A stretch of DNA of 64,000 nt from Rhineura floridana. Lineage: Eukaryota; Chordata; Lepidosauria; Squamata; Rhineuridae. The notes below the pieces were generated by a model. The model had not been told where the DNA came from. It did not search any database and saw only the letters and a program-made list of their open reading frames with translations. Below, one piece after another: positions 11,481-22,325 of the stretch. The stretch lies in NCBI RefSeq assembly GCF_030035675.1, contig NC_084480.1, positions 136,412,738 through 136,476,737 on the forward strand, read 5' to 3'. The position numbers were made by a program, and so were the translations under genes. Every line of letters begins with the position of its first letter. The first letter of the stretch is position 1.

Positions 11481-11640
11481 AATGATCAATCCCTCTTCTT
11501 AGGGAACTCTGGGAATTGTAGGTTTCTGAGGGAAACGGAGGTCTCTTAACAACTCTCAGTGCCCTTAACAAACCGCTGCTCCCAAGATGCTTTGGTGAAA
11601 GCCATGACTATTTAAAGTGGTATGATACTGCTTTAAAAAA
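11481..11640. repeat. Palindromic MITE-like repeat (AATTGTAG family)
   Basis: Contains GGGAACTCTGGGAATTGTAG and ends in TTTAAAGTGGTATGATACTGC. It belongs to the loose group of inverted repeats also at 24724-24889 and 29725-29880. Confidence 0.45.
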
Positions 11641-11823
11641 ATACTGCAGATGGTGTCTTTGTTAGCCAGAGCAGGCTGTTGCCCAGGGCCTGAGGCTGAT
11701 TTTGATAAAGTTGCCGTTATGGCTATATCTTCCTGGGTTGTGCAGAGCATGGTATGTTTATGTTCTTCTCGTTATACTAAGTTAAGTTTTAAAAAGACCA
11801 CTTTAGGATCTTTTGGGGGGGGT

Positions 11824-12592
11824 TGTGACATCCTTCCCCAGCACCACCTGTGAAGCTCTCACTTGGGGCTACCAGCAGACAGGAACGTCAGGTTTATTCT
11901 TACCCTTCACAGCTCTAGCACAGATCTCCCTAGATCCCACTGCTAGGCAGCACCACCAGTCACTTTCTGTAACCCAAACTCCCAGAGACTTTGCCTAAGT
12001 CTCTCTATAGCTTGTTACTTTGTGACTGTGTGCCTATGCTGTTCCCAACCCCCTTGTATCTTTATATTTAAAGTATACAACTCTGGGTTGCTCTGGATAC
12101 TTGACTTGTTACAATCTCTCCCTTCACGGCTGCCACCATTAGATACAGTTTCTGTTCAGCCTTGGTAATTACCTTGCCCTCCCTTCTGGTCTGTATATTT
12201 CCCCAGCCAAGGATCAGGCCTTTGGTAAACCAAATAAGTATTTATTTAACATCAGAAATAACAAGATTACTTAAGGAATGTTTCAGAAGCGTATGGTTTC
12301 ATCTATATTCTGTTAGGTACTTAACTTCTTACTAATTGTCTCAGAACTCCGACTCACTCTCCACACCACTAAACCTCCAACCTCTCTCTCAACCTCTCAA
12401 ACACCACCTCCTAAACACCCTCCCAGATTCAACTGTCATTCTTCCATTTATACTCCCAGCCATTCAAATGCTCAGCCAATCATCCAGCATTCTACTGCTC
12501 ATGTACTCCCCCCTCCTCTTTCACTCCACTTACCATATGTCTTCTATATAAACAGCACTTACCATATTTACAATATAAGCAGGAACATCACA
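11824..12592 (-). mobile_element. Solo LTR of a retroelement, about 769 bp
   Basis: On the minus strand it starts TGTGATGTTCC and ends GGATGTCACA, with a TATA box (AGTATAAATGG), an AATAAA, and a second AATAAA near the 3' part. The flanks GGGGT and GTGGT match in four of five bases, as a diverged 5-bp duplication would. No internal retroviral genes adjoin. ERV or Gypsy family not decided. Confidence 0.6.
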
Positions 12593-13244
12593 GTGGTACA
12601 TTTATTTATTTCATCTACTATGAAGTATCCCACATTTTCAGTCCAAAAAGGACCTCTAAGGCATCTTCCACAAAAATCAAACATCAATTGTTTGAATTTA
12701 TCTAAGATATTTGTTGAGGACTCTTCAGCCAAAGCTCTCAGAGCAGTTTATAAAATCAGATAATTAAGGCAATTAAAAGGGAGTTCTTATTCTATCCTGA
12801 TGACTTTGTAGACCACCCACTATTTTAATGATACTGCTTTGTATTTGCTCTGATTTGTTAAATAGTATTTTATTGTTTCATTTTGTACTGTATTTCAGCT
12901 TTTGTATACCACTTTGGGAACTGTTTGGCTGAAAAGTGGCATACAAATGAACTTTAACTACCAAAAATCACCATAAACCCACCACATTGTAACACATCAG
13001 TAAAACAGATTACAGCAGAGCAGATTCAAATACCCACATAAAAACACTTCTATATTATATATGATAGAGAATCTCAGGCCTGGGGGCCAGTTGTGGCCCT
13101 CCAGACCCCTCTATGTGGCCCTTGTACTCTTCCCAAGCCACACCCTCACCAGCCTGGCTCCATGCAGTCATCAAGTGCTTTTGACTGGCTTGAATACATC
13201 CTTGAACTGTGACAACACCACTTGCTTGCCTGATGGAGAGATGG
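12593..13244. repeat. L2-like tails in both orientations
   Basis: About 12715-12790 (GAGGACTCTTCAGCCAAAGC) is a minus L2-type end. About 12800-12955 (TGTATACCACTTTGGGAACT) is a plus L2 3' end. Old fragments; nothing else seen. Confidence 0.45.
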
Positions 13245-13439
<195 letters not shown>

Positions 13440-13659
13440 AGATGGCATGTGTAGGTTTCCACCGGATGCCACAAAGAAAAATAGACTGTGCAAGGCAAAC
13501 CTCCCTAGGGAAGAAAATCTACAACAGAAAAGCCCCTGCCTCTTCTCCAGCCACCAACTGCTTCACTTCAGGATGCAGATGGACCTATGGCTGAAGTTTC
13601 GGTCTGGCTAGGGCTGATGGGAGTTGTAGTCTAAAATGTTGGTAGGGCACCAGGCTGGG

Positions 13660-13924
13660 AAACCCTTAGAGGTCTATCTTAATAGGCTTAGATAGGCAGT
13701 GCTTCAGTTACCCTGCTCCCATGCCATGTAGGACTTTCAAAAAGGTCAATACCAGCACTTTCAATTGTGTTCTGAAAGGTCTGAAGATCAGTGCCACTGT
13801 CTGACAACTTGTGAGATAGGTTACATATGCTTAGACCCAGTTAAGAGATGTGTTGCTATATTTTGCACCCACTGTAGTTTCCAATCAGCCCTGAAAAGGC
13901 AGCCCCATGTGCAGTGCATTACAC
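13660..13924 (-). mobile_element. L2 LINE 3' fragment
   Basis: Reads CATGTAGGACTTTCAAAAAGG, TTTGCACCCACTGTAG and CAGCCCCATGTGCAGTGCATTACA, the minus-strand L2 3'UTR/ORF end. It resumes at 15616 after the inserted element (GTGAGATGTTACTAGTGCAT). Confidence 0.65.
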
Positions 13925-13927
13925 TAA

Positions 13928-15615
13928 GGGCTCATCCAGACGACTGTAAAATGTGTGACATGATCGCTTTGTGTTTTCATTATTTTTCGGTCGTCCATAT
14001 GACGCCTCGCATTTTTGCACATTTTTGCATGGTTAAATCTGCTCCTGCAATACCGCAAATCATGTGATTTGCTTTTTTAAACTGGGAATCATTCACTGTA
14101 CCTTCAGGCGCTCGGATGCAATACCACGGACTTTACAGCTGTGGGCATTTGATGGGCGGTTCTTGGGCGGTTCCCCATATCCCTTCCCTTATTCTCAGCC
14201 AATCACGTATTTCCACTGTTGCACATGTGGCAAATGTCTGGGGAAAGCCCGGGGAAAAGGAACCTATCAGAGCAATGGTGTGGTGTTGGGGGGGGGCCCT
14301 GCAACTTCTACTGCGCAGATGCAAAAAAGCGCATTTGCGCAGAAGCAGCAACAGCGGTTAATTTTTAGCCAGCCTGCAAACTGGGCAGCCGCTCAGGGTG
14401 AGATCTGCAATTGTGGTTGTTTGTAAACTTTTTCAAAAGAGAAAATATTTATCTTTGCCTAACCTCCACCTCCCACCCCTCACGCCCTGCATCAAATGCC
14501 ATTCTTGAACGTCTTGGTCTTTGTTTCCAGGCATCCAGAGTCCAGGGGGGAGGGAGAGAAGAGAAATAGTCAATTTCGCTTTCCTGCCTGCAAGGCTACT
14601 CTCTTTGAGTCTTGTCAATTTCAACCACAGCCTGCAGGTTCTCCACAGCCCAGCTGAGCTGAAAAGTTTACAGTCCTTTTGCAGAATATGGCAAATACAA
14701 GCAAAAACCCACAGGAATTATTGGCATATAAGTGGTTTGCTAGAGCGTCTCAGCCACCCGCAACCATAGAGACTGGTGGTCTACCTTCCTAGACATGATA
14801 CATCATTACTTGCTGTTCTGGAGAAATAAGTGGAATTGCAATCATGTGTATCTCCAGAAACGTTAAGGGTAGAAAAGCATACAGTCGGTTTGCGAAATAT
14901 CGCAAATACAAACAAACAAAAATACAGGCATATAAGTGGTTTGCATGTTTCTTTTATCAGAGGGAACACCACAAAGCCTGTGCTGGTCGCTTCAGTGCAG
15001 ATTGACACAGCAGCACGTGGGGCTGTTTGCCCGCATTCCCTGCCTGAGCCAAGAGCGGCCACCCATGGGGGGGGCTGTTTGCTTCCCTCAGGGGCAGCAT
15101 TCCTGCCGCCGAGCCGCATAATGGTCCAGGGCTGAACCCTACAGTGAATGAGCCCAAGGGTTATGGGGGGATTCACCCGGTGATTACAAGCGCTGATCCC
15201 TTGCACTGCCCACAATCCCCCTGGATGGTCAGGGGCACCTGGAGACACCCTCCCAGCTGGCGCTGCTCCAGAGTGATGAGCCACAAGGAACTCGATTACA
15301 GCCATTACTACCAAACCATCAGGAAATTCAAACTTTCGCGTTTGTACGTTCAAGTGCATGCACCTTGTTGTGCTTTGTTGCAAAGGGGGAGAGGAGCACA
15401 CATCATATTTTTGCGGACCAATTGGCTGATAGGGGGGAGTATTATGGGCAGAGCTGGGAAAAAGCGAGAAGTACGGGTCCTCTCGCTGAGTGTGTGGGCG
15501 CAAAAAAAGCGGGTTTTTTATTGGGAAAGAGCGAACAAACAGGCAAAGTGAGGACTGTCAGATGACGAACCGGATATGGAAAACGTGGATTATCCCACTC
15601 TGTTTGGATGAGCCC
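13928..15615. mobile_element. Harbinger-like non-autonomous element, 1.69 kb
   Basis: Inverted ends GGGCTCATCCAGAC and (reversed) GGGCTCATCCAAAC, flanked by the 3-bp duplication TAA (13925-13927 and 15616-15618) inside an L2 relic. Inside are many CG dinucleotides and a direct repeat (14661-14740 and 14872-14944, sharing GCAAATACAA and GCATATAAGTGGTTTGC). The longest frame (14781-15503, minus, 240 codons) has no DDE, HTH or other domain I know. Size, ends and duplication fit PIF/Harbinger without a transposase. Confidence 0.75.
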
Positions 15616-16714
15616 TAAGTGAGATGTTACTAGTGCATTGATGACTGGCTCCATCCAATAGCAAATATACCAGGGGTGTAGCGACAGGGAGGATGAGGCC
15701 ATTGCCCCCCCAATGAAATTTTCCTTAAAACCCCACATTTCTAGCAATGCAGAAATTTAAAACTTCAGTTGAGCTTTTAGAAATACAGTTTAGTCATCCA
15801 AAGGGAGGGCAGGGCAAAGTTATAAATGAAATGCAAACACAGCAAATATAAGAGTTAAAAGTGTGAATGAAGTGAACACAAATCTTGACGGATGGGGGAG
15901 GGTGTTGGCAAACCTAAGGGTTTGCAGTTGGATGAAGGAAAGGAGGGAAGGACGGTATTACACTGCAGAGTATCCCCCTCCCCTGTAGAGCTGAGGCAGC
16001 CTCTGTAGGTAGTGGGTGTTTTTAATGCATGGTGGGTGTGCCTAAGCTTTTGGGCCTAGACTGTGCAGCAGTTTAGCCTAGTCCAGGGCAGGACCAGAGA
16101 AGAAGCAGAGAGGTGAGTGAGCTGGCTCTCCAAGGCCCAGGAAGCTGAATGAGACTTTACTAACTTAGCCCAGCAATGGGGAGCTGGAATACTGTGTGTG
16201 TGGCATTTGTTTAAAAAGTTGAAAAATACATCCTTTCAATCTGGTTCCATTTCAAATGGTTTTGAAGAGTATAATAAGGCTAGAGCCCTAGTTGCAACAG
16301 TTTCAGACCTCCTCCCAACTGTGCAAATGATCATTATAAATAATTCACTTTATTTAACTTTTCTCATGCAAACTTATGTATTATCAAAACAGGGTGTGTG
16401 AGATTTGCTGGAAGAGCCATCCCAAACAGTGTTAGCTGGCTGGCCTGGGGCCTTTCTGTAGAACAGACTTTGTGTGTTTGTACAGTTGAATCTAACACCT
16501 GTAGTTCAGAGAGACGTATAGTTCCTATGCGGCATGCTATTGTGAAAAGGGGGGTTTATAGGTATAAATTTAATTTTTAAAGTGAAACTTCTTTCAATTG
16601 CTTTCCTGTCATGGCAAAGGAAACCAGGGTAGTTAGTTCCAGAAGTAGCTGCCTCAGGAGAACTGTACTTACAGTTCACAAGCTTACTAAAACAGTGTAC
16701 CTGTACGAGGAAGC

Positions 16715-16942
16715 CTTTCCACTTTGTATGCTGCAGGAATTATCTTTGGTGCATCTACAGCTGTATGTGAAAATTCATTCTCAACTTTGACATGTGTGTT
16801 GACACCATATAGGTGTTCAATGCTTCATCAGAGAAAAACAAACTTAGTAATCTTGGCTTTTGAAAGTAACATATTTGAAGGAATTTCAAGTGAACAGTTC
16901 CTCTGCAAGTTTGAAGAGAAATCATGGCACATTAGAGTTTAT
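16715..16942 (+). pseudogene. hAT transposase, C-terminal (hATC) remnant
   Basis: Reads YAAGIIFGASTAVCENSFST, LTCVLTPYRCSMLHQRKTNL and VILAFESNIF; the S-x-x-C-E-x-S-F-S-x-L pattern is the signature of the hAT dimerisation region as found in ZMYM/TTF-type hAT transposases. About 70 residues against several hundred for a whole enzyme. The D-D-E part is not recognisable. Confidence 0.7.
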
Positions 16943-17084
16943 TAACAGTTCAGACCATTATGGTAGGATGACTCACACAATATAAGCTTACTTCCTAGTC
17001 ACTGTTAATTAGTTTACATAACTATTTTGTATGTGGAAAATATTGTAATTTAGATTGATTTGCTTTTTTGTAAACTTCACAAGG

Positions 17085-17466
17085 CATGGAAACGGACTGC
17101 CTTCAAGTCGATCCCGACTTATGGCTACCCTATGAATAGGGTTTTCATGGTAAGCGGTATTGAGAGGTTGTTTACCATTGCCTCCCTCTGAGGCTAGTCC
17201 TCCCCAGCTGGCTAGGGCCTGCTCAGTTTGCCACAGCTGCACAAGCCAGCCCCTTCCTTGTCCGCAACTGCCAGCTGGGGGGCAACTGGGCTCCTTGGGA
17301 CTATGCAGCTTGCCCACGGCTGCACAGGTAGCAGGGCACGTAACCCCTGAGCCACTCACTGTGGGGGTGATCTTTAGCTGGCCCTTTATACCCAGGAGAC
17401 AAGAGTGGGGATTTGAACTCACAGACTCTGGACTCCCAGCCAGGCTCTCCTCCCCACTGTACTATA
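17085..17466 (-). repeat. Sauria-type SINE, long form
   Basis: On the minus strand a tRNA-like head (GGTATAGTACAGTGG, GAGTTCAAATCC), a long middle, and a BovB-type tail (CCATAAGTCGGGATCGACTT). About 160 bp longer than the copy at 5451-5664. It sits inside the hAT element, so it is younger than it. Confidence 0.75.
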
Positions 17467-17653
17467 CCAGCTATTTTTCACAAGCATAGTCCCTAATTAA
17501 AATACATAAATTGGGGTTTATTTTTGTCATTTCCTATGAAAACATCCCCCCAGAAACCTCTTTTATAGTGAGTAATGCCCCCCTTTTGCCTCTCCCCCAT
17601 TTTTGTATCTGTCCACGCAATGAAAATTGTCTCACTACACTCCTGAAATATAC

Positions 17654-18340
17654 ATCAGCCCAAATTAAAAACACTTTTTTAAAAGTCAGATTTTCACTGC
17701 TTGTTGAAAGGCAAATAGCTTGGGTCAGGAGGACATTCCAAAGTCACAGCTCTTCTGAAAAATCCTCTATATGTCTGGCAAGATTTGATTTAAAAAAATA
17801 AAATAACATAGATAATGCATAAAGCTAGGATCCTACCAGCCAGGTAGGTATATATGGATGACATGCTCCAGTATTCAGCTTCTTCCTCCCCCCCCCTTTT
17901 TCATATAAAATGCCAGCAACAGGCACATAAAAGAAAAAGATTCTCACTGCTATTAAATCAATGCAGTTGAGTAGTACATTATATGCTTTCTGGAAAGTTC
18001 TCAGATGTCTTGTTTTACCACCCGCCCTCCTACCTCCGATTGAGCTGAAGCCTGCACAAGAGGCATAAAACCCATAGCAGATAAAGAAAAGAGTCACTTG
18101 AACAGCAGGTACTCTTCGCACCATAAATTCTCAGCCTATGAAAGCCTGCAAAGCAGCAGAGGTTGCTGTGCCAAGAAACAAAGCCAATTGCAGGCCAAAT
18201 GGTGGGTCGTTTTCAAAGGGAATCAACCAAACCTGAGTGTTATGGGCTATTCCTGTAATGGTGCAAACCACCATTATTTCAGTCTAGAAGGATTGATGTG
18301 TAAAAGCCATCCTGCATAAATAAATCACCTGCTAATCTCA
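17654..18340. other. Intergenic with possible L2 remnant
   Basis: 17690-17790 (CTTGTTGAAAGG...GACATTCCAAAG) may be L2 3'UTR. The remainder shows no gene. Confidence 0.35.
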
Positions 18341-18510
18341 GTTCAACCCTCTGCCAGGGTTGCGTTTGGATCTGGGAAGCACAGATTCAAATTGCTGTTT
18401 GGCTATGAAACACAGCAGCCTCAGACATGTCACCATTTCTCAGCCTAACTTGCATCACAGGTTTGTTGTGAGACACTGGAGAAAAGGCAGGATACAGATG
18501 TAGGAAATAT
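18341..18510 (+). repeat. Degraded tRNA SINE, Sauria-like
   Basis: Contains CACAGATTCAAATTGC, CTGTTTGGCTATGAAACAC, CTCAGCCTAACTTGC and CACAGGTTTGTTGTGAG in the order seen in Sauria-type SINEs, but well diverged. Confidence 0.5.
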
Positions 18511-18982
18511 ATCCAGGTGTTATATTATCAGAAATGTAACTGTCCCCACACTGTTTGAATTAACTAGGTTGTAAGACTGTGCTACTTTCCAAATTCCTAA
18601 ATCCTGTTTGAGGATTAATTTTCCCGCAATGCACACTCCAGTTTCTCACATTTCAGTAGCAATACCATAGCAATACCATTTCCACACTTTACAATTAGTG
18701 GCGTCACTTGTCATATTTCAAGGCCTTAAAGCTTGAAAGTAATATTTCCTTTCACCCCTTACTCAGGAACATCTTCTTGCAGCAACAGATAGGCAAAAAG
18801 ACATTTCTGCAACTCCTCTTTTGCTGTGGCATTTTTGTTCTTCTCTATTTGCTACCACTACAAGAAACTGCAAAAAACAACTGAGCAGGTGCTGCCAGGG
18901 ACTGAGCAAATGGATAAGCGGTAGCACTGCCAAGAGGGATCTAGAGGAGGCTCTCCACGTGCAGGTGAAGCAACTGTCAAAA
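18511..18982. other. Intergenic, nothing recognised
   Basis: AGTGGCGTCACTTGTC near 18697 resembles the hAT-type end at 62881, but no partner end was found. Confidence 0.35.
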
Positions 18983-19408
18983 CCCTCTCCCATAATACTA
19001 GAACTCGTGGACATTCAAAGAAGCTGAATGTTGGAAGATTCAGGACAGACAAAAGGAAGTACTTCTTTACTCAGCGCATAGTTAAACTATGGAATTTGCT
19101 CCCACAAGATGCAGTAATGGCCACCAGCTTGGACGGCTTTAAAAGAAGATTAGACAAATTCATGGAGGACAGGGCTATCAATGGCTACTAGCCATGATGG
19201 CTGTGCTCTGCCACCCTAGTCAGAGGCAGCATGCTTCTGAAAACCAGTTGCCGGAAGCCTCAGGAGGGGAGAGTGTTCTTGCACTCGGGTCCTGCTTGCA
19301 GGCTTCCCCCAGGCACCTGGTTGGCCACTGTGAGAACAGGATGCTGGACTACATGGGCCACTTGCCTGATCCAGCAGGCTCTTCTTATGTTCTTATGTTC
19401 TTATGTAC
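18983..19408 (+). mobile_element. CR1 3' fragment, young
   Basis: From CTCCCATAATACTAGAACTC through the ORF2 C terminus (MEDRAINGY, stop at about 19190) and 3'UTR to the TTCTTATG repeats. Its coding part reads the same as 4280-4495. Strongly 5'-truncated. Confidence 0.92.
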
Positions 19409-20537
19409 TACAGACAACTGGAGCCTTCCTACCATGTGTGAACTAGCCCATAGTGAAATGCTCTATGGTGATGAGGCTGTCAGCTCTAAAGTACAGGGAT
19501 TTTCATGGGAAACTGGCAAATGGAAAATGCACAAACATCCTACCAAGTATACCAATGTATGAGATAGTGAAACAATTATATTAGGACTGTAGATAACAGT
19601 TAAATGAACAAAAGACACCACTTGATTTTTTAAAATATTTGCTTTTTTATTCTCTGTTACATACCAGAACCAAAATACTTGTAGAAAAAAAGCAAGTGTG
19701 CCTTTAACTATAACCAACACTCAGGGCTGGATTAAGACATGGGAGGTCATAAACTATGTCAAGTTTAAGAGGCCCCATAGCATTACCATAGAAAATGAAT
19801 TATTCTAACAGAAAGAACAATGAAAATAAAAATAGATGTTTATATTTGCATATATATCAGTACATAGGCGAGGATGCAACTAAAAACTAACAATCTAAAT
19901 AAAACATATATCTCATAATAAGCCTATTTGTATGTGAAATACCTTTACATTTAGTAATATTTTGTATTTAGAAGCCCCGCAACTGTAGTTTACTTAGTTT
20001 GTGCATAAATCCAGCACTATCCACATGGATTCCTAATCAACAAATCAGCTAAAGCTTGCGGCTCTTTAGAAAAAATAATCTTGCAAAATGTCAGCTATGA
20101 TACAAATTCAAACTCAAACAGACAACAAGGTTTTGTTTTTATGAGAATTGAAGGTGATTTTAATAGATCCTATATTTATCCCACTTTTGCCTCTGATAAA
20201 CAGTTTTGGAGGCTTATGCATAGGGGTACCCCAAGATATTTTTGCTGTCTGAAGCAGAATAGCAAATGGCATTTCACACACACACAAAGTTAAAGTGTGT
20301 GGTACCCAAAACCAATCAAATTATTTTGTCACCTGAGGCAGACAATCCCATTAAAGCCTTCCTGGGAGTAAAAATACAATAAAAAGTAAATTTGCTGCCC
20401 TACCCCGTCATTACACCCAAAATCAGCTCGCTTGAGGTGGCCACCTCACTAAAAAAAACCTGTGGGCTCCTCCAGGCATCCTTTAGATTGTGCCTTCATG
20501 ATGTTTTTTGCTTGTGATGGTATCAGGAGGCTATACA
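19409..20537. other. Intergenic; possible hAT remnant at 19724-20028
   Basis: CAGGGCTGGATTAAGACATG at 19724 and ATAAATCCAGCACTATCC near 20010-20030 look like worn hAT ends, but no target duplication is seen. The rest is AT-rich without genes. Confidence 0.35.
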
Positions 20538-21440
20538 CCAGGGGTCACAAGCCTGTCACCTGTGAGCGCCATGGTGCCCACAAAGGCCTTCACTGGTGCC
20601 CCCGGAAGGTAGCCGAGAATCTGAGCTTTCCGTTAAAAAGAAAGAAAGTCTCTAACCGTCCAGGAAATAAAGTTATACAGCAAAATGTGTGCGTATTCTT
20701 GTAAGTGATTTATGTAAAATGAGCTAACCTGGCTGCCCCCACCTGTAGGTGTTATTAGCCAATGAATAAAGTTAGAGCTATGATTGATAACTCAGTTGTT
20801 TGGACCCCAGGCAATAGGAATTGGTGGGGTCCTAAAGAGCTGCTATTTTCCACTCCCTTTTAGTGCACTTTTGCTATATTTGTCTTTTTTTCTAGTCTTT
20901 GGAATCTCCATGGTTTGCCTTTCCTTTTTCCCTAGCAATCAGGATGCATCTTTCCTGTATTGGGTTCGCCTGAGATCAGGTAGTGCCTAGAAGTTATATT
21001 CTGCAAATATTACTACACAATAAGTGTGGGTGAATATGAAAGAATCCTCCTCCCTCCCCCAAGGCAAATGTTTAAACTTTGCAAAGAGGCTAAGGCGTGT
21101 CTCCTGCTTTGCCGAAGCTAAAGACAGGGACTTATGAGTAATTCACTGTAGAGTTAACTTATGCTATAATGGTACACGTCTACCCAGAAATAATTCTCTT
21201 TGTGTTTAAATGGGGTTTACTTTGAGGTAACTGGGTATAGGACATCAGCCTAGGCTGTGGGTTGGCATTGGTGAAAAACAAGGTACTTATGCATTTAACA
21301 ACTGTACAGCAGGCAGAACCTCAACAGGTCAAGCCTTTTCTAGTATGGAAATACAATTATGGAAAAAGCTTCACAATGATTACTCTCTAATGTTGTGTTA
21401 TGCCACACACCCCATTCAGTATTATGCCATGGCTCCACAA
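20538..21440. repeat. hAT-like left part, decayed
   Basis: Begins CAGGGGTCACAAGCCTGTCA, a hAT-type start. A matching hAT-like right end occurs at 24453 (CCAACCCCTG). The repeat block 21443-24357 would then be later insertions. Tentative. A TACCCAGAAATAATTC repeat unit lies near 21180. Confidence 0.35.
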
Positions 21441-21442
21441 AA

Positions 21443-22007
21443 AGATAAGAAGAGCCTGCTGGATCAGGCCAGTGGCCCATCTAGTCCAACAACTTGTTCT
21501 CACAGTGGTCAACAGTTGTCCATGAGAAGCCTGCAAGCAGGATGTGAGTGCCGGGACACTTTCTCCTCTTGCGGTTTCCAGCAACTGTATTTAGAAGCTT
21601 ACTTCCTCCCACTGTGGGGGCAGAGCATAGCCATCACGGCTAGCAGCCATTGATAGCCTTATCCTCCATGAATTTGTCTAATCTTCTTTTAAAGCCATCC
21701 ATGTTGGTGGCCATCTCTGGGAGCGAGTTCTATAGCTTAACTATGCACTGTGTGAAGAAGTACTTTCTTTTGTCTGTCCTGAATCTTCCAACATTCAGCT
21801 TCATTGGATGTCCACAAGTTCTACTGTTATGAGAGAGGGAGAAAAACTTTTCACTCTCCACTTTGTCTATGCCATGCATAATTTTGTACTCTTCTGTCAT
21901 GTCACCTCTTAACTCGCCCTTTCTCTAAACTAAAAAGCCCCAAATGCTGCAACCTTTCCTCACAGGGGAGTCGCTCCATCCCCTTGATCATTTTGGTTGC
22001 CCTTTGT
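21443..22007 (-). mobile_element. CR1 3' fragment
   Basis: Same family as 2640-4711 in reverse: AAGAGCCTGCTGGATCAGGC at the 3' end, CCATGAATTTGTCTAATCTTC and CCCAAATGCTGCAACCTTTCC. More diverged than the copies at 19.0 and 53.5 kb, so older. Confidence 0.9.
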
Positions 22008-22027
22008 TGTTGTTGTTGTTGTCGTAA

Positions 22028-22319
22028 GACCCTCTGTGGAGCAGAGTGGTAAGCAGCGGTAATTCAGCCGAAGCTCTGCTCACGGCCGGAGTTCAATTCC
22101 AATGGAAGGAGGAAGTCGAATCTCCGGTAAAAGGGGTTGAGGTCCACTCAGCCTTCCATCCATCCGTGGTCGGTAAAATGAGTACCCGGCATATGCTGGG
22201 GGGTAAAGGAACTGGTAATCCCACCCCATATATACGGTCTGCCTAGTAAATGTTGCAAGACATCACCCTAAGAGTTGGAAACGACTCACACTACAAGTGC
22301 GGGGACAACTTTACCTTTT
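22028..22319 (+). repeat. tRNA-derived SINE with BovB-type tail
   Basis: Head with A box (GAGCAGAGTGGTAAGC) and B box (GGAGTTCAATTCC); then GAGGTCCACTCAGCCTTCCA, GGTCGGTAAAATGAGTACCC, ending GAAACGACTCACACTACAAG and ACAACTTTACC. The tail matches the kind used by BovB for mobilisation. It abuts the BovB 3' end tail-to-tail. Confidence 0.8.
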
Positions 22320-22325
22320 TGTTGC

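Larger units (their letters stand above)
15671..17645 (+). mobile_element. hAT element, 1.98 kb, with transposase remnants
   Basis: Ends CAGGGGTGTAGCGACA and (reversed) CAGGAGTGTAGTGAGACA with an exact 8-bp duplication AAATATAC (15663-15670, 17646-17653). At about 16715-16942 the plus strand codes a hAT C-terminal dimerisation segment (IFGASTAVCENSFSTL, then RKTNLVILAF). About 16185-16320 may be another coding remnant. Most of the transposase is lost, so the copy is dead. A Sauria SINE (17085-17466) has inserted near its 3' end. Confidence 0.82.

Noticed and set aside
14781-15503. 240-codon minus-strand open frame
   Set aside because: It lies inside the Harbinger-like element, has no recognised domain, and is probably a by-product of high GC.
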